A DNA stretch of 64,000 bases from Pullulanibacillus pueri (GCF_014639255.1 NZ_BMFV01000021.1:1-64000), one strand, 5' to 3'; shown: positions 55,796 to 64,000, counted from the first letter of the stretch. Notes: a model not told the origin generated them from the letters alone. Numbers and translations: made by a program.

Positions 55796-56776
55796 ATGAA
55801 AACATGGGGGTTATTCACGTTGGTCCTTCTCAGTCTTTTATTTGTGGTCTCCTGTGAGAAAGATCAAACTCAAAGCACTACTCAACAGAATGGTGTAAAG
55901 GAAAAAACGACAGGCCAAGCATTGAAGGAAGTGGAAGTCAATGGAAATGTCGAAACAGAGGCCTTAGAAAAAAAGCGTATTAAAACCACGACATTGAACA
56001 AAGTCATGGTCACCACGGCAGCCACAAAAGTCACGGGGCATCCAGGCTCAGAGGAGCAAGTGATTGAGACGTTAAAAAAAGGCGAGGTTGTCATTGTCTT
56101 TGAAAAAGCAGATATAGACGCGGACAGTTGGTACCATATTCATGATAAAAATAAGAAAACAGGTTGGATTAAAGCGGATGAAGCTGAGGTGCCTACATCT
56201 AAAATATTGGACGTTACTTTGATTAACCAATTGCCAGAGTTACCAAATGGGTGTGAGGTCACAAGCTTAACGATGCTACTCCAGAGCGCAGGAATCGATG
56301 TGGATAAAATGACCGTTGCGGATAAAATGAAAACTGTGCCTTTTGAGGAAAATGGCCTTAAAGGGGACCCTAATGAAGGATTTGTCGGCAATATGTATCA
56401 TGGACCCCCCGGTTATTCTGTATATCATGGTCCTGTTGCTGACCTTGCCAAGCAGTATCTTGGAAATAGGGTCATGGATATGACAGGGAGTGACTGGAAA
56501 AAGGTTGAAGAGCAAATTATAAAGGGAAAACCAGTATGGGTCATTGTAAACGTACAATTTAAGAAATTAGCGGATAGCTATTGGGAAGATTGGAAAACGA
56601 AAAATGGTACGATGAAAGTCACAATGCAGGAACACTCTGTATTAGTGACAGGCTTTGATGAAAAAAATGTGTATTTTAATGATCCCCTCGCAGGAATAAA
56701 AAATAGAAAAGCCAATAAAGAGGATTTTAAAGAAGCTTGGGAGCAACAAGGGAAACAAGCAATTTCTTATCAGTAA
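55796..56776 (+). CDS. Lipoprotein with SH3b domain and C39-like papain-fold peptidase
   Basis: Surface-anchored 326-residue protein. The lipobox LFVVSC is at about residues 14-19. An SH3b-type domain follows (about 62-135; TKVTGHPGSEEQVIETLKKG, DADSWYHIHDKNKKTGWIK). A peptidase C39_2 domain is next, with nucleophile Cys153 (PNGCEVTSLTMLL), His280 (QEHSVLVTGFD) and Asn295/Asp296 (YFNDPLAG). Likely acts on peptidoglycan or extracellular peptides. GAGGAGG lies just before ATG 55796; the frame upstream has no SD. Confidence 0.83.
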   Translation: MKTWGLFTLVLLSLLFVVSCEKDQTQSTTQQNGVKEKTTGQALKEVEVNGNVETEALEKKRIKTTTLNKVMVTTAATKVTGHPGSEEQVIETLKKGEVVIVFEKADIDADSWYHIHDKNKKTGWIKADEAEVPTSKILDVTLINQLPELPNGCEVTSLTMLLQSAGIDVDKMTVADKMKTVPFEENGLKGDPNEGFVGNMYHGPPGYSVYHGPVADLAKQYLGNRVMDMTGSDWKKVEEQIIKGKPVWVIVNVQFKKLADSYWEDWKTKNGTMKVTMQEHSVLVTGFDEKNVYFNDPLAGIKNRKANKEDFKEAWEQQGKQAISYQ

Positions 56777-56846
56777 TTTTTAACGATGTATTGGTATCCC
56801 TAGGAGTCTATTTAATCAAGGTGAGGCTTGTGGATGCTTATTCATG

Positions 56847-57235
56847 AAGTTGGGACAGTAGTCTGTCACTCATAGAAAAATTCGCTCATTCTTGAATGGA
56901 GCGGATTTTTCTTCATTCTTAGTATGAGGCACATCGCTTCGTCTGAACACGTTGATTTTCACGGACATGGCCACAGCTCACTTTGGATGATTTCCAAGGG
57001 ATTCCGACCACAATGTCCCTGTTCCTGCGGCTTCTATACAGGTTTCGTCATCAGCTTTCTTGGAACAACTCGGGAGTCTATTCGCGAAGTGTCGCACGCT
57101 CGTTCCCAATGGACTAAAGTTGTGGCACACGTGAGCCAGTGGTGTTGAGGACCACAATTTATACGAGTGCTTCAAATGTCGTGCCTTACGTTCCAATCCA
57201 TTGGATTATTAGCGATGCCCTTTGGTATGAATACT
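56847..57235 (+). repeat. Dispersed repeat, copy 9 (most diverged)
   Basis: Head GTTGGGACAGTAGTCTGTC with AAAAATTCGCTC/GAGCGGATTTTT hairpin (about 56876-56913), then TCACTTTGGATGATTTCC, TGTCCCTGTTCCTGCGGC, TTGGAACAACTCGGGAG, a region with extra CACACGTGAGCC, and TTCCAATCCATTGGATTATTAGCGATG. The order of modules is that of the other copies but about half of the bases differ. The 56777-57297 stretch has no gene. Confidence 0.65.
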
Positions 57236-57297
57236 TTGTTACTCCTTGAACAAACGAAGAACAGATGAATGTGTCTGGATGTTCTTAAATTTTTCTA

Positions 57298-57353
57298 TTG
57301 TTATTCTCAAATAAATCAAGTATACTAAACCTATCGATGTAATCGATTACATC
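57298..57353 (+). promoter_or_regulatory. Promoter and perfect operator of the LacI-type regulator
   Basis: TTGTTA (57298-57303), exactly 17 bases, TATACT (57321-57326). The perfect 18-bp palindrome GATGTAATCGATTACATC (57336-57353) lies at the transcript start. It fits a LacI-family operator and also the CcpA cre consensus, so either autoregulation or catabolite repression (or both) is possible. Confidence 0.8.
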
Positions 57354-57433
57354 AGAAGCTGAAACAAAAGGACTTTTCGTCGTGTTCAAAAAAGGTCAGT
57401 TTTTAGCGCCGAGAAGATCGGGTGAAAACAGCA

Positions 57434-58444
57434 ATGACTAAACGAGCAAAAATGAGTGACGTCGCTAAGCTAGCGGGTGTTTCAACGGCAACAGTGTCAA
57501 GAACATTGCAGAATCCTGAAACGGTCAAAGAGGAAACCCGTCAAAAGGTGTTCAAGGCTATTAAGGCTTTAGATTATATGCCCAATGTTCTTGCAAGACA
57601 GCTCAGACGTATGGAAACAAAGACAATCCTTGTAGTTGTCCCTAACATTGAGAACAATGTCTTTTCGCAAATTGTCGGAGGGATAGATGCGGTTGCCAAT
57701 GAAAGGGGATACAAGGTTTTGCTAGGAAATACGAATCATCGGGTTGAGAAAATCTATGATTATATCGATCATTTTAAGCAGAGACAGGTTGATGGGATGA
57801 TCGTTCTGTTATCTAATCTCCCTGACCCCGTTTTACAAGATCTTGCAAATGAATTTCCTATTGTCGTGACACCGGACGCCAAAGCGACCGTTGAAGTGTC
57901 AACAGTGACCCTTGATAATGTTGAGAGTGGTAAAAGAGCAACTGATCATTTACTTAAGTTAGGTCATCGAAGAATTGCGCATATCTCTGGAACGCTTGAT
58001 ATTACATCAAGTCAAGATCGATTGCAAGGCTATCAGCAGGCTATAGTAGAAGGTGGTTATTTTGTTGATCACACTTTGATTAAAGAAGGAGATTTCACCT
58101 TTAGCTCTGGTTTTGAAGCGATGTCGGCTCTACTGAATACATCAGTCCCCCCAACAGCTGTTTTTTGTGCAAGTGATGAAATGGCCATGGGCGCCATTAA
58201 ATCTATTAAAAGTCGTGGGTTAAAGGTTCCCGATGACATTGCTGTTGTGGGCTTCGATAATATTAAGTTTTCTGAGGTTTTTGAGCCCACACTTACAACG
58301 ATGGCTCAACCATTGTTTCAAATGGGGAAAAAGGCCATGACGGTATTAATTGAAAGAATTAATAATGAAGCTCTCGAGGAACAACATTTTATCTACCAAG
58401 CTGAGCTAATCGTTCGTGAGTCGTGTGGCGTAATTTTCAGGTGA
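57434..58444 (+). CDS. LacI/GalR-family transcriptional regulator
   Basis: Repressor of 336 residues for the adjoining sugar operon. N-terminal helix-turn-helix with hinge (KMSDVAKLAGVSTATVSRTL ... VLARQLRR) followed by a periplasmic-binding-protein-like sensor domain (about 60-330; VVVPNIENNVFSQIVGGID, GHRRIAHISG, AVFCASDEMAMGAI, VGFDNIKFSEVFEPTLTTM). ATG 57434 follows GGTGA. Operator-like palindromes lie before it and again between it and the isomerase gene, so it probably controls both itself and the operon at 58581-61508. Confidence 0.93.
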   Translation: MTKRAKMSDVAKLAGVSTATVSRTLQNPETVKEETRQKVFKAIKALDYMPNVLARQLRRMETKTILVVVPNIENNVFSQIVGGIDAVANERGYKVLLGNTNHRVEKIYDYIDHFKQRQVDGMIVLLSNLPDPVLQDLANEFPIVVTPDAKATVEVSTVTLDNVESGKRATDHLLKLGHRRIAHISGTLDITSSQDRLQGYQQAIVEGGYFVDHTLIKEGDFTFSSGFEAMSALLNTSVPPTAVFCASDEMAMGAIKSIKSRGLKVPDDIAVVGFDNIKFSEVFEPTLTTMAQPLFQMGKKAMTVLIERINNEALEEQHFIYQAELIVRESCGVIFR

Positions 58445-58456
58445 TTTTTACATTTT

Positions 58457-58474
58457 CATGTAATCGATTGCATG
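58457..58474 (+). promoter_or_regulatory. Second LacI-type operator (or cre)
   Basis: CATGTAATCGATTGCATG shares the TGTAATCGATT core with the site at 57336 and is palindromic except for one pair. It lies about 105 bases before the first isomerase gene. Confidence 0.75.
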
Positions 58475-58580
58475 AATAGAGGGTTATTTAAAGAAGAGAG
58501 AGGTAGAGTTTCTTTCAAAACTAGGATTCTTACTCTTCTCTGACTTTTAAATATAAAACTAACTGAAGGAGAGAATGGCA

Positions 58581-59339
58581 GTGGCAAATATACCAGTAGG
58601 ATTACAAATGTTTACGCTTCGTGAAGAAACGGAGAAGGATTTTGTCAAAACACTTGAAAAGGTAGCACAGCTCGGTTATCAAGGGGTTGAGTTTGCTGGA
58701 TATGGGGATTTGAGTGCTAAGGAATTAAAAAATATCTTAGATCAACTCGGCTTAAAAGCTGCTTCAAGTCACGTTCCTATTGATCAACTGGAAAGTAACT
58801 TATCTGAGGTGATTGCTTATCAACAAACCATAGGCAGTAAACATGTGGTCTGCCCGTTTCTCTTCCCTGACCGACGAACAGAGGCCGATTATAAACAACT
58901 TGTAAAGAGTCTTAATCAGATTGGCGAGACCTGTAAGAAGGAAGGGTTAACTTTCAGCTATCATAACCATGATTTTGAGTTAGAGACATTAAGTGATGGC
59001 CGCTCAGCTCTACAAACGCTATTAGAGGATACTAATCCTGAATGGGTCAAAGCGGAGTTTGATATTTATTGGCTTACGAGAGCAGGTGAAAATCCACTTG
59101 AATGGATCAAGCGTTACCCAAATCGTACGCCATTAGTCCACTTGAAGGATATGACGACCGATGATGAGCGCTTTTTTGCTGAACTTGGTACTGGTGGTGT
59201 TGACCTTAAAAGTGTCACCGATTATGGTGAAGCTGCGGGTGTTGAATGGTGGATTGTTGAACAGGATCAAAGCCGTCGTTCACCCTTAGAAAGTATAGAA
59301 ATCAGTATAAATTACTTAAAACAGCAACATATTCTATAA
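58581..59339 (+). CDS. Sugar phosphate isomerase/epimerase family TIM barrel (AP endonuclease 2 fold)
   Basis: Cytosolic metal-dependent TIM-barrel enzyme of 252 residues. Landmarks: VGLQMFTLREE, YQGVEFAGYGDLS, FSYHNHDFEL (metal His), EFDIYWLTRAG, VHLKDM and the closing VEWWIVEQDQS. Such enzymes interconvert keto-sugars or inososes. GTG 58581 is 9 bases from AAGGAG; ATG 58575 is only 3 bases away. First gene of a three-gene sugar operon with a dehydrogenase, a combination typical of oxidation-isomerisation routes (inositol, levoglucosan or 3-keto-sugars). Confidence 0.87.
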   Translation: MANIPVGLQMFTLREETEKDFVKTLEKVAQLGYQGVEFAGYGDLSAKELKNILDQLGLKAASSHVPIDQLESNLSEVIAYQQTIGSKHVVCPFLFPDRRTEADYKQLVKSLNQIGETCKKEGLTFSYHNHDFELETLSDGRSALQTLLEDTNPEWVKAEFDIYWLTRAGENPLEWIKRYPNRTPLVHLKDMTTDDERFFAELGTGGVDLKSVTDYGEAAGVEWWIVEQDQSRRSPLESIEISINYLKQQHIL

Positions 59340-59472
59340 AACTACTATCTTATAAAATAAAAAAATAAAAAAGGGTTTCGAAAGGATCATAGCCCAATAA
59401 CAGTTCGCTCAATAAGGAGTGTCGGGATATTCGATCTAACGCGTTGTGAACCCTATAAGGAGCGAGAAGATC

Positions 59473-60495
59473 ATGAGTAAGGTTAGAGTGGGTGTCATTG
59501 GTTGTGGCGCCATTGCCATTAGAAGGCATTTACCTGAGTATGCGGGATTAGAAAATGTAGATATCGTCGCTGTGTGTGATATTGTGCCTGAACGTGCAGA
59601 AGAAGTCGCTCACCAATATGGTGCGACAGCTTATACGGACTACAAAGAGCTTTTAAAGGATGGAAGTATCGATGCCATAAGTGTATGTCTTCCTAACTAT
59701 CTTCACGCACCAGTCTCTATTGATTCTCTGAATGCAGGAAAACATGTCTTGTGTGAAAAGCCGATGGCCACCTCAAGAGAAGAAGCGGAAGCCATGATTG
59801 CAGCGGCAAAAGAAAACGGAAAAAAATTAATGATTGCTCATAATCAACGCTTTGTGAGCTCCCATGTCAAAGCGAAGCAGATTCTCGACAGCGGGGAGTT
59901 AGGAAAGGTCTACACCTTTAGAACCACTTTTGGTCATCCAGGACCTGAAGCATGGAGCGTAGATGGTGCTGGAAGCTGGTTCTTTGATAAAAAGAGAGCC
60001 TTTATTGGTGCCCTTGGCGACTTAGGGGTCCACAAATCTGATTTGATTCGTTATCTCCTCGGTGAAATTGTAGAAGTAGGTTCTTTGGTTGAAACGAATG
60101 CCAAAGAGAATACGGATGTCGATGATAACGCGGTCACATTATTGAAGACTGAAAGCGGTGCGATCGGGACGCTGACTGCAAGTTGGTCCTATGTAAGAAA
60201 TGGGGATAATTCCACTGTTATCTACTGTGAAAAGGGTGTGCTTCGTCTTGAAGATGATCCTAAGTATTCTTTAATTGTAGAATACAAAAATGGTGAAACC
60301 GTTAATTATGAGTTAGACAAAATCCAGACGAATGAAGAGGGTGGACAAACGACCACTCACGTCATGGAAAACTTTATAGAGAGTATTGTGAATGATACAG
60401 TGCCTCCAGTTCCAGGTGAGGAAGGCATGAAGTCTCTTCAGGTGATTATTGCCGCACTAGAGTCCAATGAGACTAAGACATTTATTCAATTATAA
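59473..60495 (+). CDS. Gfo/Idh/MocA-family oxidoreductase
   Basis: NAD(P)-dependent sugar dehydrogenase of 340 residues. The N-terminal Rossmann motif GVIGCGAIAIRRHLPEY and the family EKP signature (HVLCEKPMATSREEA, about residues 90-104) are intact. The catalytic Asp/His motif is GDLGVHKSDL (about 180). ATG 59473 follows AAGGAGCG; the frame extends to 59446 without an SD. Its product is presumably passed to the flanking isomerases. Substrate unknown. Confidence 0.9.
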   Translation: MSKVRVGVIGCGAIAIRRHLPEYAGLENVDIVAVCDIVPERAEEVAHQYGATAYTDYKELLKDGSIDAISVCLPNYLHAPVSIDSLNAGKHVLCEKPMATSREEAEAMIAAAKENGKKLMIAHNQRFVSSHVKAKQILDSGELGKVYTFRTTFGHPGPEAWSVDGAGSWFFDKKRAFIGALGDLGVHKSDLIRYLLGEIVEVGSLVETNAKENTDVDDNAVTLLKTESGAIGTLTASWSYVRNGDNSTVIYCEKGVLRLEDDPKYSLIVEYKNGETVNYELDKIQTNEEGGQTTTHVMENFIESIVNDTVPPVPGEEGMKSLQVIIAALESNETKTFIQL

Positions 60496-60539
60496 ATTTA
60501 AATGACAATGGACAGGTCAACTTCTAGGAGGTTTTATTA

Positions 60540-61508
60540 GTGAAACTAGGTGTATTTACAGTTCTATTTGCAGACCAATCTTTTGAAGATATGTTGGATA
60601 CAGCACAAAAGGCAGGACTAGATGCCGTGGAGATCGGTACAGGAGGAAATCCCGGAAATGCCCATTGCCCGTTAGATGAACTTCTTGAGAGTGAGGAAAA
60701 GCGTAAGCAGTACATGGAGGCCATTGAATCACGTGGTCTTACCATCAGCGCGTTTAGCTGCCATGCGAATCCAATTTCACCGGATGCTGCTTATGCCAAA
60801 GAATCTCATGAAACTTTTATTAAAACAGTCAGACTTGCAGAAATGCTCAAGGTTCCTGTAGTGAACTGTTTTTCAGGAACTGCTGGTGACCACGAAGGCG
60901 CTAAGTATCCAAACTGGCCAGTTGTTCCATGGCCAACGGAATATGCGGATGTCCTTAAATGGCAGTGGGAAAAGAAGCTTATTCCTTATTGGAAAGAGGC
61001 AGGAAAGTTCGCACAGGATCATAATGTAAAAGTGGGACTTGAACTCCATGGTGGTTTCCTTGTTCATACCCCTTATACAATCTTAAAGCTAAGAGAAGCG
61101 ACTTGTGATGCTATCGGTGCGAACCTTGATCCTAGTCATTTATGGTGGCAAGGTATTGATCCTGTTGGTGCCATTAAGATCTTAGGAAAAGCAGGAGCGA
61201 TTCACCATTTCCACGCGAAAGATACTTACATTGATCAAGACAATGTTAACATGTACGGACTCACCGATATGCAGCCTTATGAAAATGTTCAAACGCGGGC
61301 ATGGACCTTCCGTTCGGTGGGCTGTGGTCACAGTGTGAGCGAGTGGTCTGACATGATGAGTGCTTTAAGAACCTATGGCTATGATTATGTCGTCAGCATT
61401 GAGCACGAGGATCCATTAATGTCCATTGAAGAAGGCTTTAACCGTGCCGTAACCAATCTAAAAACAGTATTGATTAAAGATCAACCCGCTGATATGTGGT
61501 GGGCATAG
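60540..61508 (+). CDS. Sugar phosphate isomerase/epimerase family TIM barrel (longer paralogue)
   Basis: TIM-barrel enzyme of 322 residues, more divergent from the 58581 protein than a simple duplicate. Landmarks: KLGVFTVLFADQSFEDML, AVEIGTGGNPGNAHC, SCHANPISPD, VGLELHGGFLVHTP, GANLDPSHLWWQGIDP, HHFHAKDTYID and the closing YDYVVSIEHEDP. The metal ligands Glu, Asp, His and Glu fit the family. TAGGAGG precedes GTG 60540. Last gene before a terminator. Confidence 0.88.
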   Translation: MKLGVFTVLFADQSFEDMLDTAQKAGLDAVEIGTGGNPGNAHCPLDELLESEEKRKQYMEAIESRGLTISAFSCHANPISPDAAYAKESHETFIKTVRLAEMLKVPVVNCFSGTAGDHEGAKYPNWPVVPWPTEYADVLKWQWEKKLIPYWKEAGKFAQDHNVKVGLELHGGFLVHTPYTILKLREATCDAIGANLDPSHLWWQGIDPVGAIKILGKAGAIHHFHAKDTYIDQDNVNMYGLTDMQPYENVQTRAWTFRSVGCGHSVSEWSDMMSALRTYGYDYVVSIEHEDPLMSIEEGFNRAVTNLKTVLIKDQPADMWWA

Positions 61509-61544
61509 TCAATTGCATAGAAACTTATTTTGAAGGCATTAAGG

Positions 61545-61571
61545 GGCATCACTTTTGGTGATGTCTTCTTT
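61545..61571 (+). terminator. Intrinsic terminator of the sugar operon
   Basis: GGCATCAC pairs with GTGATGTC, followed by TTCTTTTTTT. The following stretch to 61832 holds no convincing gene. Confidence 0.85.
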
Positions 61572-61832
61572 TTTTACACTTAATATATACCTGATACGAT
61601 GATCAAAGTTTTATGGTGAGAGGGTAAAAAATATGCTTTTAGGAAGGGGGAATCTAATGTTTGAGTGAGAAAGCACGAACATTAGGCTGGACTGAGGTGG
61701 TGAATGACAATCCAAGCTTCAATCCAAAAATCAAAGGCAGGGTGAATAATTTCCGATTTAAGAACCGCTTTTTTAGTTTGGAGAATGTGTGTTATTATTT
61801 CAATAAATGTTGTAATAAAAAGGGGGATTTTT

Positions 61833-62756
61833 TTGAAAAACTTGCAGCTAAATTCTGAGAATGCAATGCCTATCTTAAAAGCGTTGGCAAATGAACATCG
61901 AATGAAGATATTAACAATGCTAAATAAAGGGCCGCTTAATGTTAATGAAATATCGGAAAGGCTTCATTTACCCTTTTCTACAACAGCTGTTAATGTAAAA
62001 AAGCTTGAAGATGCTGGATTAATTACGACAGAAATGATACCAGGAAGAGGGAGTCAAAAGATTAGTTCTAGCAGATATGATAGAATCTCGATTGAATTAA
62101 AAAATGACCTCCCTGCTCCAAATGATAGTATTATTATTGAAATGCCTATTGGTGAATATGTGAATTGTGAAGTCGCGCCTACGTGTGGTTTATTAAGTGA
62201 AGATGAGATCTTAGGACTACACGATGATCCAAGAAGTTTTTATGAACCCATACATAAACAAGCCCAATTATTATGGTTCAGATCCGGTCATGTTGAGTAT
62301 CGTTTTCCCAATAGAATTCCTTATGGGGCATTAAGTACAGCATTTGAAATATCGGCAGAGCTTTGTTCAGAGGCTCCCTATTCAAAATTAGATTGGCCAT
62401 CAGATATTACCCTTTGGATAAATGATGTTGAGCTGGGAACTTGGACCTCCCCAAGTGATTTTGGAGGCCAAAGGGGCTTTCTAACACCCACATGGTGGGA
62501 AACACATAACACTCAATATGGATTGCTGAAAAGATGGAGAATCACGGACCAAGGGTGCTATATTGACGGAACAAAGATTTCTGATACAACTATTGACGTC
62601 TTAAAGCTCTCTTCAAAACCTTATATTTCGGTAAAATTTGGTGTGAAGGAGGATGCTGTCAATAAGGGTGGAATGAACTTGTTTGGTAAAAGGTTTGGCA
62701 ACTATGAGCAAGATATTATTATGAAGGTGCAATATGTGAAGAAAGATGTTGAGTAA
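61833..62756 (+). CDS. ArsR-like winged-helix regulator with a large C-terminal domain
   Basis: DNA-binding protein of 307 residues. The N-terminal 85 residues are an ArsR-type winged helix (ILKALANEHRMKILTMLNKG, VNEISERLHLPFSTTAVNVK). The remaining about 220 residues are not an ArsR metal domain: they contain CEVAPTCGLLSEDE, QAQLLWFRSGHVEYRFPNRI, DITLWINDVELGTWTSPSDFGGQ and a beta-rich tail. I do not recognise this domain; a sugar-binding beta sandwich is a guess. TTG start after GGGGG, 8 bases away. It precedes a sugar ABC transporter gene whose leader bears a strong inverted repeat, a likely target. Confidence 0.8.
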   Translation: MKNLQLNSENAMPILKALANEHRMKILTMLNKGPLNVNEISERLHLPFSTTAVNVKKLEDAGLITTEMIPGRGSQKISSSRYDRISIELKNDLPAPNDSIIIEMPIGEYVNCEVAPTCGLLSEDEILGLHDDPRSFYEPIHKQAQLLWFRSGHVEYRFPNRIPYGALSTAFEISAELCSEAPYSKLDWPSDITLWINDVELGTWTSPSDFGGQRGFLTPTWWETHNTQYGLLKRWRITDQGCYIDGTKISDTTIDVLKLSSKPYISVKFGVKEDAVNKGGMNLFGKRFGNYEQDIIMKVQYVKKDVE

Positions 62757-62767
62757 TTTACTCAAGG

Positions 62768-62827
62768 AAAAGATGATGATTGTGGGGCCACTCGTTAACT
62801 CTTAGTCACACATTCCTCATCTTTTTT
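62768..62827 (+). terminator. Intrinsic terminator
   Basis: AAAAGATGA pairs with TCATCTTTT with GTG/CAC inside, followed by Ts. Ends the ArsR-like gene. Confidence 0.65.
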
Positions 62828-62908
62828 ATATTTTTTATTGTAATAAAACAATTTTTAATGTTATATTAATGGTAATGAAAGAAGTGGCCCTTTTCTCATT
62901 AATTTTAT

Positions 62909-62922
62909 TGTAAGCGATATCA
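62909..62922 (+). promoter_or_regulatory. cre site (CcpA)
   Basis: TGTAAGCGATATCA fits the cre consensus WTGNAANCGNWNNCW at every defined position. It lies upstream of the sugar transporter gene and points to glucose repression. Confidence 0.75.
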
Positions 62923-62944
62923 GTCTGTGGTTAGTTTTTTTGGT

Positions 62945-62979
62945 ATTCTACTAAATTAAATTAATTAATTTAGTAGAAT
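62945..62979 (+). promoter_or_regulatory. 15-bp perfect inverted repeat, candidate operator
   Basis: ATTCTACTAAATTAA and its exact complement TTAATTTAGTAGAAT are separated by ATTAA. The repeat lies 45 bases before the transporter gene and just after the ArsR-like regulator gene. A dimeric winged-helix protein would fit such a site. Confidence 0.75.
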
Positions 62980-63023
62980 GGTGCAATTGATGATTTACAT
63001 AATGGAGTTAAGGAGGGAGAAGG

Positions 63024-64000
63024 TTGAAGCGAGTATTCGTTGTCCTTTTATGTTCGATAGCGTTGTTTTCCTTTTCAACAGCATGTTCAACGGCGGGAAG
63101 TACATCAGAGTCAGCGAAAGGCAAAATCACATTACAATATTGGACGTTGTTTGGTGGTGGGGATGCAGAATATATGCAGCAAATTGTAGATAAGTTTAAC
63201 AAGACTCATCCAAATATCCATGTCAATAATATGCAACTGGACTCTACGCAATATTATACCAAGCTTGTTTCAGGGGTGGCAGCAGGCCGTTCTCCAGATG
63301 TAGCCATTTCGCATATCACAATGATGCCAGAACTTGAAAACTTAGGGATTCTATCACCAGTAGATGACATCATAAATGAAACAAAGGTAAATGTGAAATG
63401 GGATGATTTTAATCAAAATATATTAAAGTCATCTATCTTTAATGGTGAACATTATTCATTACCCATCGATACTCATCCCTTTGTCATGTTTTACAATAAA
63501 AAATATCTAAAAGAAGCAGGGCTTTTAGATGCGAGCGGAAATCCGATAATAGGAAAAGGCCCGGATGGTTTTCTTAACTTTTTACAGCAATTGAAGGAAA
63601 AGTTACCCGATGATGTTGCACCCTTTTCCTTATCGAATGGGGGAGACGATCCTTATCGCCTCTGGTGGGCACTTTATTTCCAACAAGGAGCGGAAGGCAT
63701 TGTTTCTAAGGATTTACAAAGGTCGGCTTTAGATATGGATAAGGCAATTAAAGCAGCCCAGTTCATAAAAGACTTGTATTTTAAACAAAAATTTATTCCG
63801 AGAAATATTGCAGACTTTTATCAAATGTTCCAGACACAAAAGGCTGCTATTACAATGACAGGGGTTTGGGCAACTGGAACGTGGGCATCGACTAAGGGAC
63901 TGGATTTTGGAGCGATGAACATTCCAAATATTTTTGGGAAGCAAGTGACGTGGGGAGATTCTCATAATCTGATATTTCCTGTTCAAAAGAATCCTGATCC
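63024..64000 (+). CDS. Carbohydrate ABC transporter substrate-binding lipoprotein (partial, runs off the window)
   Basis: The first 325 or so residues of a sugar-binding protein (SBP_bac_1 type). TTG start 63024 after AAGGAGG. Lipoprotein signal VVLLCSIALFSFSTACST. Family landmarks: ITLQYWTLFGGGDAEYMQQI, VAAGRSPDVAISH, YSLPIDTHPFVMFYNKKYLK and MTGVWATGTW. The frame is open to the end of the window. Probably the first gene of a sugar importer, preceded by cre and a strong inverted repeat. The sugar is unknown. Confidence 0.92.
   Translation, partial: MKRVFVVLLCSIALFSFSTACSTAGSTSESAKGKITLQYWTLFGGGDAEYMQQIVDKFNKTHPNIHVNNMQLDSTQYYTKLVSGVAAGRSPDVAISHITMMPELENLGILSPVDDIINETKVNVKWDDFNQNILKSSIFNGEHYSLPIDTHPFVMFYNKKYLKEAGLLDASGNPIIGKGPDGFLNFLQQLKEKLPDDVAPFSLSNGGDDPYRLWWALYFQQGAEGIVSKDLQRSALDMDKAIKAAQFIKDLYFKQKFIPRNIADFYQMFQTQKAAITMTGVWATGTWASTKGLDFGAMNIPNIFGKQVTWGDSHNLIFPVQKNPD

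Noticed and set aside
57336..57353. Calling the palindrome purely a cre site
   Set aside because: Its perfect 18-bp symmetry, position at the regulator's transcript start and a near-copy before the operon fit a dedicated LacI-family operator at least as well.
61661..61858. 65-codon frame before the ArsR-like gene
   Set aside because: Overlaps the regulator start, has no usable SD for its TTG, and the translation has no recognisable pattern.

Overview
The window comes from a low-to-moderate-GC, endospore-type Firmicute, most likely in the order Bacillales (a Bacillaceae or Sporolactobacillaceae-like genome; this is inference). The reasons are Bacillus-style SD sequences (AAGGAGG-type) with frequent TTG/GTG starts, a Bacillus-type S-box riboswitch upstream of metNIQ, LipM/LipA lipoylation, YfmQ- and YndM-like proteins, a YumC-type ferredoxin reductase, CcpA-like cre sites and sigma-54 promoters served by RocR-like activators. 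There is no transposase, prophage, CRISPR array, rRNA or tRNA that I can see. It looks like chromosomal accessory/catabolic DNA. It is punctuated by an unusual number of long non-coding dispersed repeats.

Layout. 1-1000: a 52-bp hairpin tandem array followed by a long dispersed repeat. 1.0-5.4 kb: a Fur-controlled siderophore importer (two FecCD permeases and a binding lipoprotein, no ATPase) followed by a YumC-type reductase. 5.4-8.1 kb: a YfmQ-like protein and a MocR-type PLP regulator. 8.7-12 kb: an ammonium transporter coupled to a small coiled-coil protein, a histidine phosphatase and a secreted protein of unknown function. 12-16.3 kb: a sigma-54 activator divergent from putB-putC (proline to glutamate). 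16.3-19 kb: a sarcosine-oxidase-like flavoenzyme and a Ca2+/H+ exchanger. 19.2-28.1 kb: a second, unusual sigma-54 activator, the dipeptidase PepV, and a sigma-54-dependent operon encoding a peptide-binding lipoprotein, two permeases and an L-asparaginase II. 28.3-31.3 kb: a fusion of a nucleophile-less alpha/beta hydrolase with a SARP-type DNA-binding domain, and a BASS transporter. 31.6-37 kb: a complete peptide/solute ABC operon (D-F-A-B-C). 37-40.4 kb: ROK sugar kinase, lactonase and an ArsP-type permease. 41-45.3 kb: a second sarcosine-oxidase-like paralogue and metQ-metI-metN with a SAM-I riboswitch. 45.6-47.4 kb: lipM-lipA. 47.8-56.8 kb: secreted sedolisin protease, L,D-transpeptidase-like protein, YndM-like protein, sodium:solute symporter with a small partner, an ABC-F ATPase and a C39-like peptidase lipoprotein. 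57.3-64 kb: a LacI-controlled sugar operon (two TIM-barrel isomerases and a Gfo/Idh/MocA dehydrogenase), an ArsR-like regulator with a large C-terminal domain, and the start of a sugar ABC transporter.

How it fits together. Much of the window concerns scavenging nitrogen and carbon from protein and amino acids: the extracellular acid protease, two oligopeptide-type importers, PepV, asparaginase, proline catabolism, ammonium transport and methionine uptake. Two of these units carry textbook -24/-12 promoters with a sigma-54 activator next to them. The most unusual points are the pseudo-hydrolase/SARP fusion, the sigma-54 activator with a winged-helix-like rather than Fis-type C-terminus, the Amt partner that is not PII, and the family of same-orientation dispersed repeats, many of which carry an intrinsic terminator.
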